From NCBI RefSeq assembly GCF_964199755.1, contig NC_133904.1, positions 2,693,501-2,757,500 on the forward strand: a stretch of 64,000 bases of DNA, in the 5' to 3' direction. A model generated the notes under the pieces. The model saw nothing but the letters and a program-made list of their open reading frames with translations. It ran no database searches and had not been told where the DNA came from. The stretch comes from Larus michahellis. Lineage: Eukaryota; Chordata; Aves; Charadriiformes; Laridae. This document shows positions 44,700 to 64,000 of this stretch, one piece after another (within the stretch, counting starts at the first letter, position 1; every line of letters begins with the position of its first letter). The translations under genes were made by a program, and so were the position numbers.

Positions 44700-47120
44700 G
44701 CTGAAAAATAAAACCAGGCCTTACAGGCTGGTTGTTAAACCAATGATTATATTACAACCTCATTTGCTTAAACCAGGAATTTTAAGATCCACCGTGAGAA
44801 AAGATGTGGCCAGGATTGTCTCCAGGCTTTCAGCTGCTACGGTCTCAGTTACACGGAAAACTGGACTTAACGCTCCCTGTAAATGTGACCAAGATGTTGT
44901 TGCACTGGGAGAAGCAGATACTGCTCCAGCAACCTACTTCTGAGCGCAGTAACGCGGTGGCCTCTCTTTGTCCCTACTGGTGCTCTTCTTAAGTAATGTC
45001 ACTCTACTTAAGTACTGACTCCGAAGTATTTTCTACTTCTTGCTCTTTCAGAGTAGCAGCCAACTAGCCTTTTCTTTGTCCACAAATTGTATGGTAAGAA
45101 TTGGTCCGTGTTACCTGTAATAAGGAACTAATATTTTAAAATTAGTGTTATTTTCTTTTTCCCCTCACAGTAACTTCATAAACCAATGCAAGTCCACCTT
45201 CTGCTTTTAAGTGATCTTCAAGGAGGAGTATGAGGAATTTAAGAACTTGTTATAAAATGAAAAGTGATGTGAATTCCCCTCCACAATGTCTTTAATGCTA
45301 CGGTAACAGGCTAGTGCTGCTCTTACCGATAGACAGTATGTTCTTTCTCCTCGTGGAAGGCAGACGGTGGGTGGTGCAGCTGCTTATTTAACCAATTCTT
45401 GAAGACTTGTTTTAAAGCACGGAAACAAAATCTGTTAAGCTGATGACAAGCAATAGAAGTAATATTCTAACTCAGCCACTCTGTCAACCGTCCCACCAGG
45501 AAAATAGTCAGTTATATCCAGGGCTGTTCATCGCAGAACTAGTACCTAAAGGTGCTGTTGCTGTCTCTGGCATCACTCAGAGAAAATAGAATAAATCGTC
45601 TGCTGAAGTTTGCTTTTAAGAGCAGGAAAGGAACTTGGAAAAGTGTCCAGTGTCCCAGGGCTGGCCAGAACACACGATTAAACCTCCAGTGAGTTCCTGC
45701 CACTGCTTGAGGAGAGACTGTTGATCCGGCTCTTACTTGGTTTGTAGCAATAGAAACTGGATGTTGGAATGTAATTGTAGCTTCATCCTGCACTGAAGAC
45801 TAATTGGTTTTTGAGAATCCTGGCTATCTTAATGAAGGAGCTTAGAATGTGTGTGCAGATTTAGCAAAGCTTTCCCAAGACTCGCAGGTAAATAAACCCA
45901 GAATGTCTGAGCTGAAAGTGTTAGAGTTTGGAGTCTAATTCTTTGAAAGTCTGAGTGTGAGGAGTTCAGTAGCCAGCCTCAGCCTCCCCTCGCCTCCCCT
46001 CCCATGTTACGGTGCTTGGCCTGTTCAGGGCACTTCACATCCTGGAGTAGTTGCTCTAAGGTTTCATCTCCAAAGGGTAACTCTGACTATGGAAAAAATG
46101 TAATTTGTTCCCAGCATGTTTCAGAGTAGTTTTTGTGGATATGAAGTATATCCTTTCTGCCTGCTACCTTTTGTAAATGACTCCCTTGCTTGCTTAAAAT
46201 AGACCATTTCAATCGCGTGCTGCAATAAAGTACTTTACCTGGTGTCTGGCTACATATAACCCTGCTTGCGTTGTTCAAATTATTGCTATCTGTAGAGAAA
46301 ACACGTAAAAGGGGATTTAAGATCTCTAAATCTCTGTTCACATACTGAATCTTTCTATTACAAAAAAGTACTGTTGTTTTTCTGTATGTTAGTGGATGTA
46401 ATTCACAGATAAAGCTCAGGACAGATTTTAAATTAAACATTACACACAGCCTTGTCACTATCACCAGTCACAGTCAAGTGAGGACAAGCTGAAGGAAGCC
46501 TTGGACATGTCAATGAGTCATTTCCTACTGCTGATGGGTTGAGGACTATTCTATCTCTCCCTCTGATGATACTCGATACTGTTGACCAAGTGGAATGTCA
46601 TATCTAGAATGATTTGGATTCCTTTTGGGAAGGAACTTCAGCCACTTCCATGTCTGAAACATCCTTCCAAGGAGCTGAACTTTTTATAGCACTGCTCAGC
46701 GCGGCTGTTAGAGAGCAAGACTTTGTGCTGAGGACTCTCCCTGTGCTGTTGTACAGCAACTAGCTTGCCAAGTAACTCCCAGAAGCTGAATGTCTGAAGA
46801 AAAATAAGCTGAAGAAATGGGTGTAGTACAATTGCTTTTGGTTAATGACAGGTTACAGCACTGCAGGGAGCATGGAGGACTGGACAGGTTGTGGGAGCAC
46901 TACCCAGAGAGAGCCTCTGCAGCCAGACTGCCCTCAGACATTCCACAGAAACCTGGTAAACAGGATATTGACACACTGCAATGGCAGTTTTACACATGCA
47001 AACTTGTACCTCTCCGAACTGAGGATGGTGCATGCTTGTGGAAAAATACATAGAAAAAGGGTGTGTAATGCAACAACAACTTTTTGTTGTTGAGTTTGAG
47101 TTTTAAAAAGAGCTTCAAGA
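44700..47120. other. Interval between convergent SNAPC5 and MAP2K1
   Basis: AT-leaning sequence without a recognised gene, repeat or RNA. Short open frames on both strands have no family resemblance and no splice-supported partners. It contains only the ends of the two flanking transcripts as far as can be seen. Confidence 0.6.
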
Positions 47121-47137
47121 AGTTACTTGATAATATA

Positions 47138-47143
47138 TTTATT
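47138..47143 (-). terminator. Candidate MAP2K1 poly(A) signal
   Basis: AATAAA on the - strand (TTTATT as written) about 780 bases beyond the MAP2K1 stop codon. The size is compatible with the roughly 1-kb 3' UTR of mammalian MAP2K1. No stronger nearer hexamer was noted. Confidence 0.5.
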
Positions 47144-47924
47144 AATTCATTGCTAAACATCTGAGAGAATAAAACAATAAAGGATCTTCGTACACTTTAG
47201 ACACTAACACAGTTGTCATGAATTTTTAGGTTAAAAGAAAGCAAATTGCCTGGATCTTTGTCTTGATTCTGTAGGACACTTCCAAGAACTAACTTTTACA
47301 AATCAATTAGAAAGACATACACCACTAAATCCAAGTACGATGATACGTTTTAAAAATAAATATAGAAATATGAACAAGTCTACAATTAGAATATCGCCCT
47401 GTACATTCCAAGAAACGCAGAGCTCTTGCCTTCTTTACCTGGAAAGAGAAATCTCTAAAACAACAGCAAAATTGGAACCATTAGGCCTAACTTTCAGATA
47501 CAGTTTGGCAGCAGCAAAAGCATGCTCAACAGATACAGTTTAGGAGCATCCCTAACCCTTTTTGCATGGGAGAGTAGGTAAGCATGATTGAAGTACCAAC
47601 GATTTACAAAGAATCTTGATAAAGTTCAAACAAGCTGGGGGCAGACACCCCCAGTGATATTTTCATTAAGAAAGAATATCCATATTCACTTAAAGTCAGC
47701 AAGCACTGTAACTTAAACATCTGAACGTTTTGGTCAGTAAACAAATGTAATCCAATACAATACAAATTAGTTTATGACAAAATTTAAAACCATTTGGCAC
47801 ATGCTATAGAGACATTCTTCCTTAAGAGGTGAAATACATGTTTGAACAGGTACAAGCTGAGGAAATAGGACCAAAATAGCATTGTTGTTAACAGATGTAC
47901 AGTACAGGATTTGCTCTTCCACAT

Positions 47925-55630
<7,706 letters not shown>

Positions 55631-58600
55631 TTACCATGTGACTCCCTTTGTTTCCCTTCTAACTACGACACAATTCTATCCCTTCTCTGGGAATACTCAT
55701 AGAAGAGATTCAGTTCCCTACTCAGTGCCATTTTACAGGCTTTTGATTTAAATACAGATAAACGAAGAGAAATTTTTTAAGTTACAACTAATACAAAAAG
55801 GCTGTTAGCTTTGTTACAATTTCACCCTGTTTCTTGTCTTTCAAATATTAAGTTTGGGCATCTCCACCCTCCTTGCAATGACTAATATTTGAGATAAATC
55901 TGAAAGTGTATGTCAGCATAACTCCTCTTTAATGATGCTCTTTTGCCTAGAAATAGTCCATAAAGAGGCCCCACATATTAATTTTAGAAAGGTCAATGAA
56001 CTACAGCAGCCACACCGTCATCCCTAACTTGGCCTTTATATGTACATAAGCAAAAATCAAAAATCATCCTATAGCAAAACAGTTCTTGGAGTTTGTTCTT
56101 GCTGGTCTGGGTGGTCTTGTTTTTGTTTGTTGTTGTCTCCTTTTTTTTTTTAAAGCTCTGAAAAAATAATTATCCTATTACTGAAATGCTGCATTTAAAA
56201 TACTTTGAGATTGTTTTCCTGTGATAGAACCACCTCATGATTTTGAATTCATCACTTTTTCTAAATGGAAACTTAATAAGGGTCACTGGTAGCTAAGCAA
56301 CTAATAACAGCTATTTGTGAATGCAAAGGTACAGAGAACAATTGTTTAGTACTTCTTTTACAGCTGTAAGAAGTTTTTTTAATATACCTTGCTGCTTAGC
56401 TAGTCATTACTAATGCATTATCGAGATAAGTAATCAACAGCTCACATCTGCCGAGTAATGCGTACAGAAAAAAGGGTACTATAAATTTGTTTTGAAGAAA
56501 GAGACCAGCTCAGCCTATCAGAATTTCACTTTAGACTCTACTATTCAACAGCAAATCCAGAAGTCTATAGTCTGTAGCGTATTTTCATTTGCTTTTCACT
56601 TTTAAACACAAATATATTCCAGGTAGCTTTCATTTCAGTGACTGAGGAACTGACCTTTGTGATGTCAATGGGATGTCACTGGAAAGATGATACTAATGTG
56701 ACTCCTCATCACTGGAAAAAAAGATCTCCATGCAGGTTATGCCTCACTGACCAAGATCCATGGAGATTGGAAATTAAGACAAAACTGTGATTTAGCTGTT
56801 TCTCCCTCCAGCCCCCTTTTAAAGAACATAACAAAGCTTGAATAAAGTTATCTACTTTTGGAAATTGTGGCTATGTTTTCTGGTTCCTGACGTCATCTTT
56901 CTAGGTAACTGAAACTGCCCAGGCACACTGGAAACTGTTTTGTGATGATTTGTATATACCCAAGTTCTAGGCTCAGCTACAGGACAGCGAGCCTACGGCT
57001 TGTCCACTTTACTTGGAGCAAGCATCAGCCTGTCAAAAATCCACAGAGTGATCTAACACAAAAGTACTCCCTAGTCTTAACACAGATGAAGCCATGCCCG
57101 CGTACAGCTTCTTCCTACTGCCAAGAAAATCCCAGCTGCTTTTGCCAGGTACAGTCTCCCTCCTTATGGAGGTGAAAGAATATGGACATGTATTTTGCGT
57201 GTACTACTTTTAATTCCCCATCCCTAGGAAAGTAACTGAGTTATAAACATTGCTCTCCTCAATAGGTTTTCCTCCTGTAAGAGGAGCAGAGGTACTGGGC
57301 AGTTTGTGGAGCTGTTTACCAGACAGGAAAAATATTACACACTGGTTAACTCGGGGCAGGGCTTCAGTAAAGAGATTTTAGAGGCCTTCTGAACCTTCTG
57401 CAATTTCTACCTCCTTTGTGCAAGTTTTGACCACTCACCGTAAGTACACTTTACAATGAAAAGGAAGAACCTAGTCCAGCTTGACCTACCAGTTTAGAAT
57501 TCCATCGGAAAAAACAAATAAATAGCCAAACCAAGCAGATGTTGGTGCAGTGAAGCAGGCAGCAGAGATTAGAGAAGATTAGAGATTCCCAGCTGCACAG
57601 GAACCTTCACCTAAAGTTCTGTGTAAAAGCAAGGTGGAAAAACCAATGTTTGCAAAATACGCTGGAAGCACTGCAGAGCCTGAACAAGTTATAGATATGG
57701 CCTTTAGATTTGTACTGCTTATCTATGCCCATCTACTAGTTCAATTCAGAACAAAGACATAAATCCTTGCTTATCTCTAAAGCTCATTAATATTTCATGT
57801 TCATAATTAAATGGCAAAAAAACAACATTACCATTTCATTGTCAGTGAACCATGTGACATCCCCTTTATGAGCGTCTTACATGCTCTAGAATCCACCTGG
57901 TCTTTTGAAGACTTAACCTTTTGCCTTCAGTGTTTCTGTGGCTGATAGTACCACACTGTAACTGCCTTACAATAGCACAGCAAATCAGGACTCCTCACTG
58001 GAGTTTTATATGAACCTTGCCTTCCCCTTAGCATTTTCACTTTCCTTGCAAGGTGCCCAGTGTGATCACAGTGTGAGGTTTGGAATGCTGCTGTCTTTCC
58101 ATCCCTCTGAATGTAGCGCGCTATGCTATTTTAACTCCAGCGTGTCTGAGCACTTAAGCAGTTTCTCTGGAAACCACAGATTTGTGTTGCCAAAGGGAAC
58201 AGGAATGCCAAAGCATCCTTCAAAATACATGCAGTAACTTGCAAGAAGCTGATAAATCTAGAAAGGAAGTCCAAGTACGCTACGTAAGTAAAGTACTTAA
58301 GCTTTAAAGAAAATGAAAGGACATTTCATGTATCACCCCAGACAATCCAGAAACAGAGCTCTGCAATTCTAGAGAAGACAGTCCAGAGGGACGGATACAT
58401 GACACTGAGGAGGGAGCTAGTTAATACAAAGAAAAGAAGTTTCCAAAATTTATAGGGCGTCTTGCAGTCTCTGTAAGAGATATGCCTCCTCTGCCCAAGC
58501 CCCGCTCTCCCCCACAGGCACAAACCTAGTTAATTCTGCAAGAAAGGTGGCCCCCGACATTATCCTAACTCCATCAGGCAAGAATTTCTTTTGTACAGAA

Positions 58601-61347
58601 GTTACCAAGTAGGCAGACACTGGAGAACATACTTGTCCTGCAGCACATTATTGGTATCTTCCAATCAATCTCAATTTCCCAAAGCAGGATCTCAGGAGAA
58701 TAATTTCGAAGCTAACACACTAGAAGAGACCACTGAAATTGCGGTACCTCCTGCCCAGCTGGGCTGCAACTGGAGTTCAGAAATCTTACAAAGCACTTTC
58801 TATGCAAGAAGAGACTTTCCGGAGAGAATTACACTCCAGACTGTGCTCAAAAACAAGTAAAATTATGTTCTGATTAACTTATAGGATTTTTAGTCATCCA
58901 GAGACAAAACACAGCAAAAAAAAAAGTTTGTGTGTCTTCATAACCTGCAGCAATATACTTTCTAATTAGTTACAGGACATTTCTTTCCTTGTCATTTAGT
59001 GCCTCCTGGGATTAACCACAAAGGTAAACAGGACTGTAGAAGTAGCATTTTCTGTAACATTCCCTGTTACAGATATCTTTAACAGAATAGGAAATAATAA
59101 TGAAAACATCTACCATAGCCACACTCCTTACCCCTTTCTTTTCTGTGCCTGCTTTGTATCCCACCAGTTTGACTTTCCAGTTTCTATCATGCCTTTTCAG
59201 AGAAGACCAAAACAAAGCATGGCAGTCCAGATGAGCTAACAGTCTATAAAAAGACTGTATTTTCCATTCCTTCCTTAATAAGCCCTAATGACTTTTTCCT
59301 TGAGCTGTCTGTAATGACAAGCGAATACTTTTCGCCAGAGCTCACAGTTAGTCCAGGAGAGATCTTGTGTGTGGAAGCAGTTTAAGCTGAACCTCATGTT
59401 GAGCAGCCACCATATTCCATTTGGGTTTTTGCAGTCCTACTTCATGACCAATCCAAGCAAGTGCATCACTGACAAGTTTTACTGACTATATTTTTGTCCT
59501 TTTCTTTCAGGTCAGCATTCAGAATGCTGCGCGCTGGCTTCTGCTGATCATTACGGAAAAATTAACATCTTTCATAATCTTTACCCTGCAAGACATCCTG
59601 TGATTTTTTCCCCTATGGTGATGCAAAGTCCTTGGTTTTACTGACCCACAACAATGCTGAAGTCCTAGCTGCACTGACCATCCTCAAATGCCATCAACTA
59701 CACCAACATACAGACCTTCACCACTCTCTACTCAAAGGCAGTATTCAATCTCTTATCTCAAAAATAGTCTTTTGATGAGGTTGCATAGCCCAAGAAAAAT
59801 AGGTCGTCCTAAACTGTTCTGTATGCACGTAAGTCTATTGAACAGTTCATTAGAACACTAAAAGCCAGACAAAGAATTACCTGAAGCTCCTGACAACTTG
59901 ATTTAAACTGATTTTTCTTCCCCAGATTTATGCACGGTGCAACAAAAACACTGACATGAGCACTCAATTTATAAAGTCTACATTAATGGGTCAGACCCAT
60001 CAAGAAGTTAAAACACAAGCTGGATGCCTGAAAGTTTTAAAGGGGGGATCCCATACACACATTCCTCTCCCCCCCTGCCCCAAGTCTTATTTTGTAGCCT
60101 TACATTGCATCAAAAAATCCAAACCACCAAACAAAAAATCCGCAACAAACAAAAATACTGAGAATGGTGTGTTTTTCTGCTGGGTAGGCAATACAGCTAT
60201 TTTGACATGAAATAGCTCCTTTTCTAAATAAAACATATAAGCTCACATCTGACATCTTACTGTTAGAAGAGGGTTTATAGCATTGTACTTCTACTTTTCC
60301 TGGTAATCTCAATGGCCAGGTCAATATTACAAACTGTTGCTGATATTGCAGTGTCACACACAAGTAACAAAACGCAGTAATGGAATAAATTCCTCCCTGA
60401 AAATGAGTTATCACAAGCCTTGCTCTCTTTAAGAACAATTTTTTTTTGCCTGACATTGCTATGTACTCATGTTTAACGAGGACGTTTATTCATTTTTTTA
60501 TTTATTTTTTTTAAGTCCCCCCACTCCCAACACAACACCAAAAAACCTCACCAAACCAAGCCCAGCAATTGCACACATTTTTCTCCAGGGACAGGATGAG
60601 TGAGAACAAGCAGTACATGTCAGATGTTGGTCACACTGCGTCAGTGCAGTGCTAGATAATCACTGAGGGCAAACTATAGGGGCTAGAGAAAGTAAACCAC
60701 AAAAACCTCCAATTATTATAGCTGTGTCACCAAAGTAATGCTGATACAGTTATATCAGGAGAAACATGCTATTTATTTCAGCTGGGACTCAAGAAATGAG
60801 GAAAAAGCTTCACGTGCGGTAGAAGAGCTTTCCCAGTATAACATACTGACATTCTTATACTACAGACCTGGCTCCATTTTGGCTTCACTAGGTAGAACCC
60901 TTAACCCAGGGCCATATGATTGCAAGATTTCTTAATATGTAATACATTTTAAAAGCCTAAGACAGACAGTAAAATGATGCTGTAAGAAGCTTTTTTTGTT
61001 TTTAAATTACAAAAAGGCCAAGCACCCAATATTATCAAATAGCAGGGAAGTTAATACATTTACAAAGGTATTCTTGAATTTTGAAGCCTCATTTAACATT
61101 CAGACATGCATTATTGAAGCATGTTCTAACAACAATAAACCCTACTGAAACCATTTCATTCTACGTACTTTTCACGTATCACATTTTTTCCACTTGCCAG
61201 TCCCTCACTAATCTCAGAGTACCACACAACAGTACAGGCAGCATGCACCTGGGCACTGGTCAAGCTCCAGAAGAAAGCATCACACTGCAGAACAGCATCT
61301 TCCTCATAAATCTGACATGGAAACTGAACTAGGGCCCTCCTCAACTA

Positions 61348-61616
61348 AGATAAGGGACAAGGGACAACAGGCACAAACTGTAACACAGAAGTTCCACCTG
61401 AACACATGGAAAAATTTCTTTACTTTGAGGGTGCCAGAGCCCTGGAACAGGCTGCCCAGAGAGGTTGTGAAGTCTCCTTCTCTAAAGATATTCAAAACCC
61501 GCCTGGACGCGATCCTGTGCAACCTGCTCTGTGTGACCCTGCTTTGGCAGGAGGGGGTGTGGTGGTGGACTAGGTGATTTCCAAAGGTCCCTTCCAACCC
61601 CTACTATTCTGTGATA
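61348..61616 (+). mobile_element. CR1 LINE 3' fragment in MAP2K1 intron 5 (first of two)
   Basis: Contains 'gacaacaggcacaaactgta', 'acagaagttccacctgaaca', 'gagggtgccagagccctgga', 'cccgcctggacgcgatcctg' and ends 'ccttccaacccctactattc tgtgat'-like, the canonical CR1 3' end with one to two terminal octamers. Antisense to MAP2K1. It is the same subfamily type as the copy in RPL4 intron 2. Confidence 0.93.
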
Positions 61617-61649
61617 AGCTGTAACAGCTCAGGCTAGTGTACCAGCTTA

Positions 61650-61922
61650 GTGATAGGCTGAGGGGTAATGGTTTTAAACTGAAGGAGGGTAGATTAAATT
61701 GGATATCAGCAAGAAATTCTTGGCTGTGAGGGTGTTGAGCCCCTGGCCCAGGTTGCCCAGAGAAGCTGTGGCTGCCCCATCCCTGGAGGGGTTCAAGGCC
61801 AGGTTGGACGGGGCTTGGAGCAACCTGGGCTGGTGGGAGGTGTCCCTGCCCAGGGCAGGGGGGTTGGAACTAGATGATCTTTAAGGTCTCTTCCAACCCA
61901 AACCAGCCTATGATTCTATGAG
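61650..61922 (+). mobile_element. CR1 LINE 3' fragment in MAP2K1 intron 5 (second of two)
   Basis: Begins with 'aggctgaggggtaatggttt' and runs through 'gccaggttggacggggcttg', 'ggaggtgtccctgcccaggg' and 'ttggaactagatgatcttta', ending in 'tatgattctatg'. This matches the subfamily of the reverse copy in SNAPC5 intron 2 and differs from its immediate neighbour. It lies about 35 bases after the end of the first copy in the same orientation. Confidence 0.93.
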
Positions 61923-64000
61923 GTCCAACTTAGATATGAGAGTCTACAGATAATGCACAAAGGGCAACCTGTAGGACAGACAGATTGGTGGAGAGGACCA
62001 AAGGCAGAAGTCAGCAAGTTTGGCTCCATACGTCAAGAGATGGAAACATTGTTCTGACTTTTAGCTGCTAGCACTAGTTATGCTCAACTTCCAAAATGTT
62101 ATTTTAGCTCCCACTTTATCAGACATCACACATTTCAATGAATTTCTGCAAAAAGTGTACAAACTCATGTATTCCTAATGTTGTCAGAGCACACAGCATG
62201 AAAAGTGAGCTGAAAAAATAAAAATTACAATTTGTACATGGAATGTTATGCTGCTGGGCACATTCAATCCAGTAACATCGGAAGCAACATAGAAGAGGAA
62301 CTTTTGTAGGCCTGTGCACTTAATGTGTAACCTCTGATGTAGCCACTGTGAGGTTAAGCTGCACTTAAACAAGATCAGAAGGGCTTTATTTTGGATTTAT
62401 CAGATTTACAGATTGTAAAACTGTTAAAAAGGAATTTAAAAAGAACTGCTGTTTCAGCCAGCTGAGCAAGAACAACCTAAAAAAATCCCAATCAACCGAC
62501 ATGCTAACAAACCACTGCTGCACCTGAATTGAGAGCTACAAGATACGCCAGTCACTCTTCCAGTATGCCCTAAAGTAAGATGATCTTTTTCCCCAGCAGT
62601 CTTCCTTCTGCTCTCAAGGGAGACAAATGACTTTACAACTACCATCAGAAATCTTCACAGAGCCTACCTCCAGCCTCCTTTCTCCAGAAGAGAGCTATAT
62701 TTGACTGTTTAAAAAAAGAAAATCCAGAAAACAGTAACGTGCAATACACACAGTCTTCTTCATGTGTAAGGTGATCCTACAACAGACTGTATAAACTAGG
62801 ATTGCTAATTACTCTTTTTGGTCTGGCCAACAACTATAAACTCAGACACATATTAGTGTCTGATGAAGATATTTTCATAAACTGAAGATTGATCTCATAT
62901 GGTACAAAACTCACCAAACAGCTGGTATGGTTTATACCTATTGCATGATCACTGTAACGAGTGGTGCCGTTCAAAAAAAACCAGGAAATGCTCCCTCTCT
63001 AGTCGTCAATTTACACTCACGTCAGGAATAGTGGAATTTATTGCTTTACCATACCAAGTGCCATCTTTGTTTAATGGAACATGCAACAGATTAGTGAAAG
63101 GGATGGATTTTGAAAAGGGCAACTGCAAGCTGAAAATGAAGCAGGGCATTTATTTTACATTAAAGTAACTAAAGATCCTGGGAGTGTAGAAGTGACACAC
63201 ATTTTACATAGCTGCACCGTGTTTTTAAAAACCCTGAAGTATAGAAGAGATGCAATTCTGTATGCTAGATGTCTATAAGTAGCATGTGAACATAAGACAG
63301 CTGATAGAAATAGTGACTTACTTTTAAAAGTTTTAATGGCAATAATGAACATTGAATTGTCAAATTAATTTTAGATCAGAGGTTTTGATCAAGAATCTCT
63401 CCAAAGATTTTGTTGTTGCACTTAATAGATGTTACTACTAAAAGACTAGCAGTTGCAATGAACAAAAAGATACAGTTGGACAATGCTTTTTCTAATACAG
63501 TTTCCTTCATTAACAGTTAATTATGCCATCGCAAAAACCCCGTTCATAGGTATCTTAACTCTTCTGCTTCTCTTTCTCTCTTAACCGAGTATAGGAATGG
63601 AAACTACATGAAGAGCTTACCTCCATACGTGTTGCCTCATTGCAAGTGCTGACATTTCTGAGAAACATACTGCCCACAACTACACTAGCAGGGTACATCT
63701 CCACTGCAGCTATGCCAGGCAATGCTTAACTCTGCCCAAGCGCCACTGCCACAGGCAGAAACGGGAAAGAGCATCTTCAATGCAGAGCACTGCCCAAGGC
63801 TGCAACCTTTGCTTCTGTACTTGTCTGTGTTTATCTAGAAGTTTATGACATATCTTGTGTTGAAAAAGTTCTCTTTTCTTCTGGAAAATGCAGGACAACT
63901 CATTTGGTATTTAAGGGAAACAAAGGTTGAATCACTTGTATCCTTCAGCATATTCCTATCTTCACTGCAAAGGGAGTACTTCTGCTCTCAAGTTAGATCC

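Overview
This is nuclear DNA from a bird, most likely a neognath. Introns are short to medium and AT-rich with canonical GT-AG splice sites. Promoters lie in sharp CpG islands. The only young interspersed repeats are CR1 LINE 3' ends, the dominant avian retroposon. Every gene translates to a vertebrate protein, and their order matches the conserved block known from human 15q22.31 (LCTL, ZWILCH, RPL4, SNAPC5, MAP2K1), here in the order LCTL > < ZWILCH, RPL4 > SNAPC5 > < MAP2K1. Gene assignments rest on reading the translations against remembered family sequences. No database was searched.

Layout. 1-13.7 kb is intergenic DNA with no supported gene, three probable ancient MIR-type SINE fossils and a few locally GC-richer stretches. 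13.9-23.4 kb (+) is LCTL, 13 coding exons and 574 residues, a klotho-like GH1 membrane protein that has lost its acid/base glutamate. 25.1-35.9 kb (-) is ZWILCH, 18 coding exons and 596 residues, a kinetochore RZZ-complex subunit. 35.4-36.8 kb is a CpG island shared head-to-head by ZWILCH and RPL4. 36.36-42.24 kb (+) is RPL4, 10 exons and 384 residues, with a TOP-type start. Its introns carry box C/D snoRNAs: U16-like in introns 1 and 3, U18 in introns 2 and 6, a U18 variant in intron 5 and possible remnants in introns 4 and 7. 42.55-44.67 kb (+) is SNAPC5, 3 exons and 92 residues. 47.1-55.55 kb (-) is the 3' half of MAP2K1 (exons 6-11, from the HRD aspartate to the C-terminus). The window ends inside MAP2K1 intron 5, so exons 1-5 lie beyond the right edge.

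The most interesting content is the RPL4 snoRNA series. Five clear box C/D genes and one or two probable decayed ones occupy six or seven consecutive introns. They include an apparent extra U16 copy in intron 1 and a U18 variant whose internal stem differs from the other copies on both sides yet still pairs. The rest of the window is orderly vertebrate gene content. I found no mobile or defence system, no CRISPR and no recognisable viral insertion.
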